This document shows positions 16,700 through 25,443 of a stretch of 53,867 nucleotides of DNA, one piece after another. The DNA is from Bacteroidota bacterium (lineage in GTDB: Bacteria > Bacteroidota > Bacteroidia > Flavobacteriales > Flavobacteriaceae). The DNA is taken from positions 1-53,867 of the forward strand of contig JAQCIQ010000013.1 of NCBI GenBank assembly GCA_027592025.1. Direction: 5' to 3'. The notes beneath the pieces were generated by a model. That model saw nothing but the letters and a program-made list of their open reading frames with translations, was not told the origin of the DNA and did not search any database. Each line of letters opens with the position of its first letter. Position 1 is the first letter of the stretch. The translations under genes and the position numbers were made by a program.

Positions 16700-17251
16700 A
16701 TGTTGATGTTAAAGTCTTTTTTATTTGTTGTAATATTTTGGGTCTCCTCATTTGGTTTAGCCCAAGAAATCAAATGGGTTAGCTTAGAAAAAGCAGTAGA
16801 ATTGCAAAAAAAGCAGCCAAAAAAAATCATCATGGACATGTATACTGCATGGTGCGGTCCATGTAAAATGTTGGACAAAAATACCTTTGGCAATGCCGAT
16901 GTAATAGACTATATCAACAAAAACTATTACGCTGTAAAGTTCAACGCAGAAGGAAATGAAACTGTCAACTTTCAAGGCAATGTGTTCACTAACCCCAGTT
17001 ACGATCCCGGTCGAGCAAAGTCGAGAAATAGCCAACATCAATTGAGTTCATTTTTTCGAGTTACAGCTTATCCAACCATGGTGTTTCTAGACGAAAAGGC
17101 TCAATTCATTACTCCTGTGGTAGGTTATAAAAATCCTCAACAATTGGAACTGTATTTAAAGTTATTCCAAAGTAACGAATACAAATCGATGACTACTCAG
17201 GAGCAATTCAAATCCTATTCCGATAACTTCAAACCTGAGTTCACCAACTAA
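16700..17251 (+). CDS. exported thioredoxin-fold protein
   Basis: A 183-residue protein with a Sec signal peptide (MLMLKSFLFVVIFWVSSFGL, cleaved after AQ near 22) and a thioredoxin-like domain. The redox site is AWCGPCKML (Cys52 and Cys55), followed by the TFGNADVIDYIN helix and a cis-Pro region VTAYPTMVFLD (about residues 119-129). It resembles the Thioredoxin_7/DUF255-type periplasmic reductases common in Bacteroidota. It lies 18 nt after the second POT gene and may be co-transcribed. The stop overlaps the convergent comEC gene by 4 nt. Its physiological partner is unknown. Confidence 0.85.
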   Translation: MLMLKSFLFVVIFWVSSFGLAQEIKWVSLEKAVELQKKQPKKIIMDMYTAWCGPCKMLDKNTFGNADVIDYINKNYYAVKFNAEGNETVNFQGNVFTNPSYDPGRAKSRNSQHQLSSFFRVTAYPTMVFLDEKAQFITPVVGYKNPQQLELYLKLFQSNEYKSMTTQEQFKSYSDNFKPEFTN

Positions 17252-19266
17252 TTGTTTAAACTAAGAATATAAGCCCCTTCTCTATCCGTGCGGTAATAGG
17301 GAATGGATTTTTTCTGACAGGTTTGTTCCCATCGATTCATATAGGAGGTGTAATTACTGCCATCGGCTACTACAATTTTCGGCCTAAGACTGTCTACCCA
17401 TCGTTCAAGATTGAGGCGTGGGCTTTGTGTGAGTATCAACCCATATATGGGAAAACTGGTTGATTTTTGAATTCCAGTTGAGTCTAATACCAACCAAAGT
17501 TGTTTGTTGAATTCAAACAATTTTGACTTTGGTTTGAAATAAGCCGATTTGATTTGGACCCCTAATTGATAGTCCAAAATGGTTTGATCAGATTCCTTTG
17601 ATTCATTTTCTAAATCGTGATAAAATTCAACACTATTGCCGTATTTCATTCCAATAAGGGTATGTTGAGCTTTATGAAAAATCACTAATTCAGAGTTTAG
17701 CGGCTGATATTTGATATAAACACTAACCGATAGAACAACGATAAAGGCCAACAAAACATGCTGAACCCTTTGAGCGCGGGGTCGCATAAAAAAACGAACA
17801 ATGATGAAAATAATAAAATAGGAGGATAGCAATTCGAACCATCCAAAAGAAATGCCATCAAAAAAGAACTGATCTAACCCTGCAATAGAGGTTACCCATT
17901 TTGTCATCAGTGCGATTAGAGATTGATAAAGTTGTCCCAAAACAAAATTATACAGACCAAATGACCCCAAGGCAATCAATAAAAACGAATACAACAAAAC
18001 CACAAAAACCAAAGGCAGCAAAACGAAATTAGCGATCAAAAACAGACCTGGAAATTGGTGAAAATAAAAAAGAGATATAGGAAGAACTCCTATTTGAGCC
18101 GACAAGGTAACAGCCAGAGAGTCTCGTGCCCACAAAAAGATTGGATGCTTCGTTTTCCAAAATTTTTGAAAAAAAGACGTGAACAGTACAATGGAAATTA
18201 CCGCTGCATAACTCAACTGAAACCCAATGTCATATAGCATCAATGGGTCGACAAGAAGAGATAAAAAAGCCGCAGCCATTACCGTGTTGATCAATTTAGT
18301 TCTTATGTTAATTGACATGCTCAGTGCGAGCAAAGTAAACATTCCAACGGCGCGTGTAACCGAGGGCGATAAACCTGAGAGAATAGCAAAACACCATAAA
18401 ATCAAAACTATAAAGGTCAAACTCAAAGCGCGACCGAATGGCAAGCGCTTAAGAGGTCGAAACAACCATTTTAAAAACAGTAAAATGATGCCAATATGCA
18501 AGCCTGAAATCGCTAAAACATGAACAACGCCGGCCTGCTCGAAAGACTCCCTGATTTCTTCGGACATGTTTTGTCTTTGGCCAAGTATCAAAGCCTCGAA
18601 GATCGACAAAGTTCTGTCATTGAGTTGCCAAGGCTTCATCAAATCCAAAACCCTATTTCTGGCCTTGTTTGCCAATCCTTTAACAGTCTTCGCTGGAGTC
18701 AGAATTAGGTATGAACTGTCTTTGACGGTGATACTTGCATAAATATTACGTCTTTGAAGAAAATTCCGATAATCAAATTGAAAGGGATTTTTCGGTGGGG
18801 CAATGGCCTTAAAATCGTTAACATTTAACAATCGATCATCAACGTCAAGAGAGCTGTTAGATGGAGCGTATATTATTACTTTACCAAAGGATGCATCACT
18901 ATTGATTTGCTCAACCTCGGCAGTGTATCGGGCTGAAAACGTAGGCTTTTGAACCTCGGTGATTCTTAGGACAATCGTATCATTCTCAACGTCTTCAAGA
19001 GACACTAAATTGGTGTAGTGAAGGTCATACTCTCTATGGTCATTGGCTTTAACTAAGGAAATGCCTACAGCAAAAATGAGTATTCCAACAAAAATGTCAA
19101 CAAGTGCGCTGATTTTCAAACGATAATGAATAATAAAACAAACAACAAGTAACCCAAAAACGAGCCAAAGCAACTGAAAAAGACTCATGGCTATTTCAGG
19201 AGCCAGAACAATTCCTGTAATGAGCAGAAGTAAAGATTGGAATATGGCGGAGTTAAAATAGTGCAC
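17248..19266 (-). CDS. comEC: ComEC/Rec2-family DNA uptake channel
   Basis: A 672-residue inner-membrane protein for transport of single-stranded DNA in natural transformation. It begins with a GTG codon and 3-4 hydrophobic helices, then a DUF4131/OB-fold region (about 85-200; FQFDYRNFLQRRNIYASI). The Competence domain (about 215-490) has the signature HVLAISGLHIGIILLFLKWL. The C-terminus, after about 520, resembles the ComEC metallo-beta-lactamase domain in outline and ends YYRTDREGAYIL, but its HxHxDH metal motif and the later HHGS are absent. That nuclease-like domain therefore looks catalytically dead or highly reduced. Last gene of a surE-lpxB operon. Confidence 0.88.
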   Translation of the reverse strand: MHYFNSAIFQSLLLLITGIVLAPEIAMSLFQLLWLVFGLLVVCFIIHYRLKISALVDIFVGILIFAVGISLVKANDHREYDLHYTNLVSLEDVENDTIVLRITEVQKPTFSARYTAEVEQINSDASFGKVIIYAPSNSSLDVDDRLLNVNDFKAIAPPKNPFQFDYRNFLQRRNIYASITVKDSSYLILTPAKTVKGLANKARNRVLDLMKPWQLNDRTLSIFEALILGQRQNMSEEIRESFEQAGVVHVLAISGLHIGIILLFLKWLFRPLKRLPFGRALSLTFIVLILWCFAILSGLSPSVTRAVGMFTLLALSMSINIRTKLINTVMAAAFLSLLVDPLMLYDIGFQLSYAAVISIVLFTSFFQKFWKTKHPIFLWARDSLAVTLSAQIGVLPISLFYFHQFPGLFLIANFVLLPLVFVVLLYSFLLIALGSFGLYNFVLGQLYQSLIALMTKWVTSIAGLDQFFFDGISFGWFELLSSYFIIFIIVRFFMRPRAQRVQHVLLAFIVVLSVSVYIKYQPLNSELVIFHKAQHTLIGMKYGNSVEFYHDLENESKESDQTILDYQLGVQIKSAYFKPKSKLFEFNKQLWLVLDSTGIQKSTSFPIYGLILTQSPRLNLERWVDSLRPKIVVADGSNYTSYMNRWEQTCQKKSIPYYRTDREGAYILSLNN

Positions 19267-19297
19267 TGTACAAGGAATAAATCCCGAGCATTGTGCT

Positions 19298-20413
19298 TTA
19301 CCTCAGGGAGTCAAAAATTAGTTGGGCAGTTTTGGCGCTTGCCCCTGATCTTCCCAGCTTATTCGCCAATTCATCATAATTAGTAGAGAAAATCAGCTTC
19401 GATTCAGGGGTTAAAATTGTGCTGAGTTCCTTGCTCAAATTGGGGATTGTAAAGTCATCTTGAATGAGCTCTTTGACTGCTTCACGGTCCAATACTAAGT
19501 TCACTAAAGAAATGAATTTGAGGTGACGAATCAACAAGCGAGCAATCCAAAACGAAAACTTGCTACTCTTATAACACACCACTTGAGGCACTTTAAATAG
19601 GGCGGTTTCTAGTGTGGCTGTGCCCGAAGCAACCAAGGCTGCCTCGGCTATTTGCAACAAATCGTAGGTCACATTTTCAACAAAAGCTATTGAACCCTGT
19701 TTTAGGTAAGGTTCATAAACACTTTTAGATTGACTAGGTGCGCCAGCGATTACAAATTGATGAGTGGAAAATGAAGATGACAACTCAGTCATAGTCGCTA
19801 GCATCTTTTTAATTTCTTGTCCTCGACTTCCAGGTAAGAGGGCTATAATTGGTCGTTCATCCAACTGCCATTGTTTCCTAAAAACTTTGGCATCAACCGC
19901 CTCGTATTGTTGAAGAGCATCCAACAATGGGTGGCCCACAAAATTAACGTGAAAATGATGTCTTTTTTCGTAGAATTCCTTTTCAAAAGGCAGAATGACG
20001 TACATGCTATCTACCCATTTTTTGACAATCGACACCCTACTCTCTTTCCAAGCCCATAGCTGTGGAGAAATATAATAGTGGGTTTGGTAGCCGCGAGTTT
20101 TAGCCCATTTAGCCAATCTCAAATTGAACCCAGGGTAATCTACAAATATGACCGCATCGGGATTAAAATAGGCGATGTCCTCTTTACAAAACGCTAAATT
20201 TCCCAAAATGGTTCTGAGATTTTTAATGACTTCCCAAAAGCCCATGAACGCAAGTTCTCGATAGTGTTTGACCAAAGTCCCACCAATTGATTGCATGTGA
20301 TCCCCTCCGAAATACCTAAAATTAGCGGCTGGATCCTTCTCAAGAAGAGCGCGCATCAAATTGGAAGCATGTAGGTCTCCAGAAGCTTCTCCAACAACGA
20401 TATAATAGCGCAT
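19298..20413 (-). CDS. lpxB: lipid-A-disaccharide synthase
   Basis: A 371-residue glycosyltransferase (GT19) that joins UDP-2,3-diacylglucosamine and lipid X to form the lipid A disaccharide at the inner membrane. Signatures: MRYYIVVGEASGDLHASNLM at the N-terminus, YFGGDHMQSIGG, AFMGFWEVIKN, VIFVDYPGFNLRLAKWAK, YYISPQLWAWKESR, LPFEKEFYE, FVGHPLLDAL and LLPGSRGQEIKK, then ALVASGTATLETALF. All belong to LpxB. It follows a small membrane gene by 1 nt. With lptC elsewhere in the window, it indicates a full lipopolysaccharide envelope. Confidence 0.95.
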   Translation of the reverse strand: MRYYIVVGEASGDLHASNLMRALLEKDPAANFRYFGGDHMQSIGGTLVKHYRELAFMGFWEVIKNLRTILGNLAFCKEDIAYFNPDAVIFVDYPGFNLRLAKWAKTRGYQTHYYISPQLWAWKESRVSIVKKWVDSMYVILPFEKEFYEKRHHFHVNFVGHPLLDALQQYEAVDAKVFRKQWQLDERPIIALLPGSRGQEIKKMLATMTELSSSFSTHQFVIAGAPSQSKSVYEPYLKQGSIAFVENVTYDLLQIAEAALVASGTATLETALFKVPQVVCYKSSKFSFWIARLLIRHLKFISLVNLVLDREAVKELIQDDFTIPNLSKELSTILTPESKLIFSTNYDELANKLGRSGASAKTAQLIFDSLR

Positions 20414-20414
20414 G

Positions 20415-20693
20415 TTAAAACATTAGTAGAAAGGTCCCTATAGCTGTTGCAATCGTCAAATACAATACTCCCTTGGCCTGATCATCGTATCTTTTTCGAA
20501 TGAAGTAAAAAAACAGAATGAGATTCAAGCCGGCTCCTAAACTGATTAGCTTTCCAATGAAATTGTCTTGGATAGCTCTACTCAAGGTGAACATCAAATC
20601 AAAATCCTTCCCAAGTATCAAAGCCGCCAACACCACACCTAAGGCATTGACCACCCCTCCTAAAACAAATCCTATCCAAAAGGCTTTATTCAT
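20415..20693 (-). CDS. small three-helix membrane protein
   Basis: A 92-residue protein with three hydrophobic segments: about 4-26 (AFWIGFVLGGVVNALGVVLAA), 47-65 (GKLISLGAGLNLILFFYFI) and 76-91 (VLYLTIATAIGTFLLM). A basic loop IRKRYDDQ lies between helices 2 and 3. It overlaps the end of surE by 8 nt and ends 1 nt before lpxB, so it is translated within that operon. A gene of this type between surE and lpxB recurs in Flavobacteriales as a hypothetical protein. No function can be assigned. Confidence 0.8.
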   Translation of the reverse strand: MNKAFWIGFVLGGVVNALGVVLAALILGKDFDLMFTLSRAIQDNFIGKLISLGAGLNLILFFYFIRKRYDDQAKGVLYLTIATAIGTFLLMF

Positions 20694-21456
20694 TGTGACT
20701 ATTTAAATGATCCAATTGAGCTAACGCTGCATAAGACGTCATGTCAAAATGAACTGGCACAATGGACACGAAGCCATGATCCAAAGCCCATTGATCGGTG
20801 TCTTCTCCGAGATCAAAATTTTTAAATTCGCCTGTCAACCAATAATAGTCTTGTCCCATAGGGCTCTGACGCTTGTCAAATTTCTCAATCCAGTTGGCCT
20901 TTGCCTGCCGGCAAACCTTCATTCCTTTGATCTCCGAAGATGGAAAATTAACGTTTAACGCAGTGCCGTGAGGTAACCCTTGTTCCAAAACGCTTTGAGC
21001 AATTTTCTTGACGTAGGGCTCAAGAACAGAGAAATCCGCATTCCAACTGTAGTCACACAATGAAAATCCTATGGCTGGTATGCCCTCAATGCATGCTTCA
21101 ATGGCAGCACTCATCGTTCCTGAATACAATACATTAATAGAAGCATTGCTGCCGTGATTGATTCCCGAAACACAGAGGTCAGGCGTGCGATCTAATATTT
21201 CATGTTTGGCCAACTTCACACAGTCTGCAGGTGTTCCGGATGTGCTGTATTCCTTTTGAGTACCTTCGCTCGTTTGCTCTCTTCGCACATACAAGGTATT
21301 GTTCACCGTTATGGCATGTCCCATTCCACTTTGAGGACTGTCTGGCGCTACCACCACAACATCTCCCAAATCTCTCATAAAATGAATTAATGAACGGATA
21401 CCTGGAGCTGTTATTCCGTCGTCGTTGGTTATTAAAATTAAAGGGGTTTTAGCCAT
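20686..21456 (-). CDS. surE: 5'/3'-nucleotidase SurE
   Basis: A metal-dependent phosphatase acting on nucleoside 5'- and 3'-monophosphates, 256 residues. The N-terminal ILITNDDGITAPGI supplies Asp12 and Asp13; Ser43 (PDSPQSGMGH) and Asn100 (CVSGINHGSNASINVLYSGT) complete the metal site. TSGTPADCVKLA and the C-terminal LNVNFP and DQWALDHGFVSIVP stretches are also family-typical. First gene of the surE, small membrane protein, lpxB, comEC operon. A TATTTTTG -7 candidate lies 19 nt upstream (21475-21482). Confidence 0.95.
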   Translation of the reverse strand: MAKTPLILITNDDGITAPGIRSLIHFMRDLGDVVVVAPDSPQSGMGHAITVNNTLYVRREQTSEGTQKEYSTSGTPADCVKLAKHEILDRTPDLCVSGINHGSNASINVLYSGTMSAAIEACIEGIPAIGFSLCDYSWNADFSVLEPYVKKIAQSVLEQGLPHGTALNVNFPSSEIKGMKVCRQAKANWIEKFDKRQSPMGQDYYWLTGEFKNFDLGEDTDQWALDHGFVSIVPVHFDMTSYAALAQLDHLNSHNE

Positions 21457-21474
21457 TGTTCAATTGATGAAGGA

Positions 21475-21482
21475 CAAAAATA
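21475..21482 (-). promoter_or_regulatory. possible -7 element of the surE operon
   Basis: TATTTTTG on the minus strand matches TAnnTTTG, 19 nt before the surE ATG. A -33 TTTG at the right distance is not evident. Confidence 0.3.
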
Positions 21483-21660
21483 GTGAAAATTGACGGCGGA
21501 TTTGTATCTTAGTCCTTTTAACAAAAGTTTATCAGGCCCGTGCATGTCTTAAGTCGGTAATTTATTTAATTTCGACACAATTTTAAGGAGATAATAATTT
21601 TCAATTAAAGCGTTAAACTTTAATAAACATATTTTACAACGTCCCTAGACACTCATTTTT

Positions 21661-23778
21661 ATGAAGACACCTCTAAATCTTATGTTGCTTTCGTTATTAC
21701 TAGCTTTTGCTTCTTGTAATCTCACGTCCAACACCTTTGACAATCCAGATAAAGACAAACTGCTACTCCAAGTCATTTCCTATGTGCTTGAGGAGGGTCA
21801 TGTAGACCCAAAAGATTTCGATGATCAGTTTTCTGAGCATGTTTTTGAGCGTTACATTGAACAAATTGATCCTTACAAAACCTATTTCTATGCGTCAGAC
21901 TTAGAGCAATTCAACGCCTACCGCTATGAGTTAGACGATGAGCTAAGAGCCTACGAATTGAATTTCTTCAATACCTCCGTCGAAGTCCTGACTAAACGTC
22001 TTCAAGAGGCCAAGTCGTTTTACAAAAAGATTCTTGGTAAGCCTTTTGATTACAACATCATAGAAGAATATTCGAGCGATGCAGAAAGCGAAAGCTATCC
22101 TGCAGACAAAAAGGAGATGGAGAACCGCTGGCGGAAGCAGTTAAAACTTTACAGTCTCGTAAATTATAATGATCTGATCCGGGAAAACCAAACTGCTGAA
22201 AATAAAAAGTCTGACGTTGAACTTGAGATTGCAGCTAGAGAAGAAACCATGAAGTCTATGGATGAACTCTTTGACTTCATCGACGATAGAGAACGAAGAG
22301 ATTGGTTTGACACCTACATCAATGCGCTGGTAGAGGAGTTCGATCCTCACACCTATTACCTTTCCCCAGACACAAAAGATCGTTTTGACACTGACATGTC
22401 TGGGAATTTTGAAGGTATTGGGGCTAGGTTGCAAAAAAGAATGGATAACATTTCGGTCAACGAAATCATATCTGGAGGACCTGCTTGGAGACAGAATAAG
22501 TTAGAAGTTGGCGATGTCATTCTCAAAGTGCGGCAAGCCGATGAAAAGGAAGCCGTTAGTGTGGTCGGCATGCGAATAGATGAAGCTGTGAAACTCATAA
22601 AAGGTCCTAAAGGAACTAACGTCATTCTTACCTTAAAGAAAGTTGACGGCAATGTTTCTGACCTTGAAATTTCGAGAGATATTGTTGAATTGGAAGAAGT
22701 TTACGTCAAATCTTCTGTAGTTGAGAAAGATGGGAGTCGCTATGGCCTTATCGATTTGCCAAAATTCTACGTCGATTTTGACAATTACAAAGAACGCAAT
22801 GCTGCATCTGACGTTCAAAGAGAAATTGAACGGCTCAAAGCCGAGGGCGTCGAAGGGATAATCATTGATTTGCGTGGTAATGGTGGAGGTTCATTGCCAA
22901 CGGTAGTTGAGATGACTGGGTTGTTTATTGAAAAAGGCCCCGTTGTTCAGGTCAGGTCAACTGGATCAAAACCAGAACAAAAAAAGGATACTGATTCTAG
23001 TATTACCTGGGATGGCCCTTTGGTTGTGATGGTCAATGAAATGTCGGCCTCTGCTTCTGAAATTTTTGCAGCAGCTATTCAGGATTATAAACGAGGCATC
23101 ATCATAGGTAGTCCTCAAACCTACGGCAAAGGCACCGTTCAAAACGTATTTGACCTCAACCGAATGGTTCGGAATAATGATTTAGGAGATCTAGGGGCAC
23201 TCGCTTTTACCACTCAAAAATTCTACCGAATCAATGGGGGTTCAACCCAATTGAAAGGAGTCAATAGTGATATTGTCATTCCCGATCGCTATTCTTTCAT
23301 CGATGTCGGAGAAAGAGATCTCGAAAATCCTCTTCCATGGGATCAAATCACTCCTGCCGACTACACCATTTGGAATGGAGGTTTGGACTATGACTATGTA
23401 GTTTCTAGCAGTAAGCAAAGAATTGAAAACAATGCGCTTTTCCAATTAATTGAAGAGAACGCCAAGTGGATTAAAGAAAGTAGAGATGACCGTTCAACCC
23501 CTTTGAATTATGACCTTTACAAGAAAGAACTCGATCGAAACGAAACGGAAGTGAAAAGATTCGATCAATTGTCAGATTATGAAAATCAGCTTCAATTCGC
23601 GTCTTTGCCTTATGAATTGGAGGCCATTTCTAAGGATTCTATTTTAAAGGAAAAGCGCAGCCGCTGGCATGACAATTTAAGAAAAGACTTATATGTTGAG
23701 GAAGCCTTGAACGTGCTCACCGATTTGCGAGTAAGTCAAAATATTTCCAAAAAAAGCCTAACTTCAATTAAGAACTGA
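21661..23778 (+). CDS. tail-specific (C-terminal processing) protease, S41
   Basis: A 705-residue periplasmic protease of the Prc/CtpA type. A lipoprotein signal ends LLLAFASCN (Cys19). An N-terminal Prc-specific helical region leads to EEFDPHTYYLSPDTKDRF (near 223-240). A PDZ domain lies at about 245-345 (FEGIGARLQKRMD; EIISGGPAW). The S41 core has LIDLPKFYVDF, IIDLRGNGGGSLPT, the nucleophile region MSASASEIFAAA (461-472) and the general-base Lys490 in YGKGTVQN. The DUF3340-like C-terminal tail is present. It processes or degrades envelope proteins. The TGA shares bases with the ATG of the next gene (TGATG). The 204-nt region upstream holds no other gene. Confidence 0.92.
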   Translation: MKTPLNLMLLSLLLAFASCNLTSNTFDNPDKDKLLLQVISYVLEEGHVDPKDFDDQFSEHVFERYIEQIDPYKTYFYASDLEQFNAYRYELDDELRAYELNFFNTSVEVLTKRLQEAKSFYKKILGKPFDYNIIEEYSSDAESESYPADKKEMENRWRKQLKLYSLVNYNDLIRENQTAENKKSDVELEIAAREETMKSMDELFDFIDDRERRDWFDTYINALVEEFDPHTYYLSPDTKDRFDTDMSGNFEGIGARLQKRMDNISVNEIISGGPAWRQNKLEVGDVILKVRQADEKEAVSVVGMRIDEAVKLIKGPKGTNVILTLKKVDGNVSDLEISRDIVELEEVYVKSSVVEKDGSRYGLIDLPKFYVDFDNYKERNAASDVQREIERLKAEGVEGIIIDLRGNGGGSLPTVVEMTGLFIEKGPVVQVRSTGSKPEQKKDTDSSITWDGPLVVMVNEMSASASEIFAAAIQDYKRGIIIGSPQTYGKGTVQNVFDLNRMVRNNDLGDLGALAFTTQKFYRINGGSTQLKGVNSDIVIPDRYSFIDVGERDLENPLPWDQITPADYTIWNGGLDYDYVVSSSKQRIENNALFQLIEENAKWIKESRDDRSTPLNYDLYKKELDRNETEVKRFDQLSDYENQLQFASLPYELEAISKDSILKEKRSRWHDNLRKDLYVEEALNVLTDLRVSQNISKKSLTSIKN

Positions 23779-24872
23779 TGAGTTCGAGCGGGGATTTAAT
23801 CAGTTCTTCACCGCGTAAGTTTTTTGGCCTAAACACTTGGGGCATCCTGAGTCTCATTATAGTAGGAAGTGCCGCTATAGTGAGTATTTTTGCCTATGCT
23901 CTTGCTCCTGACGCGACGGCCAATGCCAATCAAATGCATTTGTCCATTCACTCCCAAAAGCCAGGTTTTTCAGTTCAAATGCTGCTTCTACCCTTACAGG
24001 ATGTAGAACAGCCTCCGTTTTTAAGCAGATTCTTGTTCGGGGAAAATCCTAAATACAAAGAAATTCCCATCACCAAATTCGAGCAAAATGGGAAAGAATT
24101 GACCTATTATCCTTATCAAGTTGACGGTAGCTCGACACTTCCTATAAAAGTTGATTTGAAGAAATATCCTGGCCTTGTGGTCAAGAATTTGGTCATAGAC
24201 AAGCATTTTATTCTTGGTACTGATACCTATGGCAGAGATCTGTTAAGTCGAATAATTATAGGAACGAGGCTCTCCTTTTCAATTGGGCTGGTTGCGGTAT
24301 TAATTTCCCTCTTAATTGGCATTTTCATGGGCAGTCTGGCTGGGTATTTCGGCGGTAAAACCGATGCACTAATCAGTTGGATCATCAATGTAACTTGGTC
24401 AATACCAACTCTCTTACTCGTGATTGCCATAACTCTGGCCCTCGGCAAAGGCTATTGGCAAGTGTTTATCGCGGTCGGACTAACCATGTGGGTAGAAGTT
24501 GCTCGGGTTGTTCGCGGTCAAATCATGAGTGTAAAAACTCTTCCCTACATTACTGCTGCAAAGGCATTAGGGTTTACTGATTTTAGAATTATTGTCAAAC
24601 ATATTTTGCCCAATATCATGGCTCCAGTGATAGTAATCGCTTCTGCCAATTTTGCCTCTGCTATTTTAATTGAAAGTGGCTTGAGCTTTCTGGGCATTGG
24701 TGCCCAACCTCCCAACGCAAGTTGGGGCAGTATGATTAAGGACCACTATAATTATATCGCACTGGGTAAACCATACCTGGCAATTGTTCCAGGATTGTGC
24801 ATCATGATCCTAGTCATGGCCTTTATGGTATTGGGTAGTGCACTCAGAGATCGTTTAGACGTGCGATCTTGA
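23778..24872 (+). CDS. ABC transporter permease, OppC/DppC type
   Basis: A 364-residue inner-membrane permease of the peptide/nickel importer class. After an N-terminal helix (about 17-40) comes a periplasmic insert of roughly 100 residues, then the family motif HFILGTDTYGRDLLSRIIIG (about 137-156), five more helices and the EAA loop ALGFTDFRIIVKHILPN, which docks the ATPase. SFLGIGAQPPNASWG near the C-terminus is typical. It is coupled to the protease gene by TGATG. No ATPase, partner permease or binding protein is adjacent, so it must work with subunits encoded elsewhere. Confidence 0.9.
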   Translation: MSSSGDLISSSPRKFFGLNTWGILSLIIVGSAAIVSIFAYALAPDATANANQMHLSIHSQKPGFSVQMLLLPLQDVEQPPFLSRFLFGENPKYKEIPITKFEQNGKELTYYPYQVDGSSTLPIKVDLKKYPGLVVKNLVIDKHFILGTDTYGRDLLSRIIIGTRLSFSIGLVAVLISLLIGIFMGSLAGYFGGKTDALISWIINVTWSIPTLLLVIAITLALGKGYWQVFIAVGLTMWVEVARVVRGQIMSVKTLPYITAAKALGFTDFRIIVKHILPNIMAPVIVIASANFASAILIESGLSFLGIGAQPPNASWGSMIKDHYNYIALGKPYLAIVPGLCIMILVMAFMVLGSALRDRLDVRS

Positions 24873-24877
24873 AAGGA

Positions 24878-25432
24878 CTATTTTGTTTTGGGACTTGGAG
24901 GATAGCTTTCGATGATTTCAGAGACAAACTTTTGTATTAATTCTTCTTTCTCTTTGACATCAGTGGTTAAATATCCAGTTCCAACTCCTTGCCAAACCAA
25001 TTCCTTTTTATTGGCGTCAATCAAGTCGATGTAGAGAACTCCTTTGGTAGAACGTGAAACAGTGTAAGCTCCTCCTACTCCCCAGTACCAAGGACTCCAA
25101 GTTCCCCAGCCGTATCCAAACCTGTAATCCTCATCAACATCAATATTTTCGACAGACTTGGTGTAAATGCTAACCAACAAATCTGGCTGTTCAGAAATAT
25201 TAAATCCTTTGGCTAACAAATTGGACTCAATGGATTTCATAATTCTCCGCTTGTCAATATCATTGATTTTCGCCTTATCGATTCCAGTTTTGTAGAAGGC
25301 AAAGCTCTTGTATTGAGAAAAATCGACGCTGGTATCATAATCCGAAACAACACGAACGGAGCCACACGATTGGATTGCTAAAGCCAAAACCACCATGATG
25401 GCCGTTGTTTTTAGGGAAGGGATGTTTTTCAT
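24878..25432 (-). CDS. DUF4136 lipoprotein
   Basis: A 184-residue predicted lipoprotein: signal peptide with lipobox LALAIQSCG (Cys23), then a DUF4136 domain. Characteristic stretches are SDYDTSVDFSQYKSFAFY after the Cys, RRIMKSIESNLLAKGF, and a Gly/Trp/Tyr-rich loop at about 105-120 (GYGWGTWSPWYWG) followed by GVLYIDLIDANKKELVWQG. The family is found as outer-membrane-associated lipoproteins of unknown function. It is placed 11 nt after hutU and may be transcribed with it, although a shared function is not obvious. Five nt separate it from the convergent permease gene. Confidence 0.88.
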   Translation of the reverse strand: MKNIPSLKTTAIMVVLALAIQSCGSVRVVSDYDTSVDFSQYKSFAFYKTGIDKAKINDIDKRRIMKSIESNLLAKGFNISEQPDLLVSIYTKSVENIDVDEDYRFGYGWGTWSPWYWGVGGAYTVSRSTKGVLYIDLIDANKKELVWQGVGTGYLTTDVKEKEELIQKFVSEIIESYPPSPKTK

Positions 25433-25443
25433 AATATATCGGT

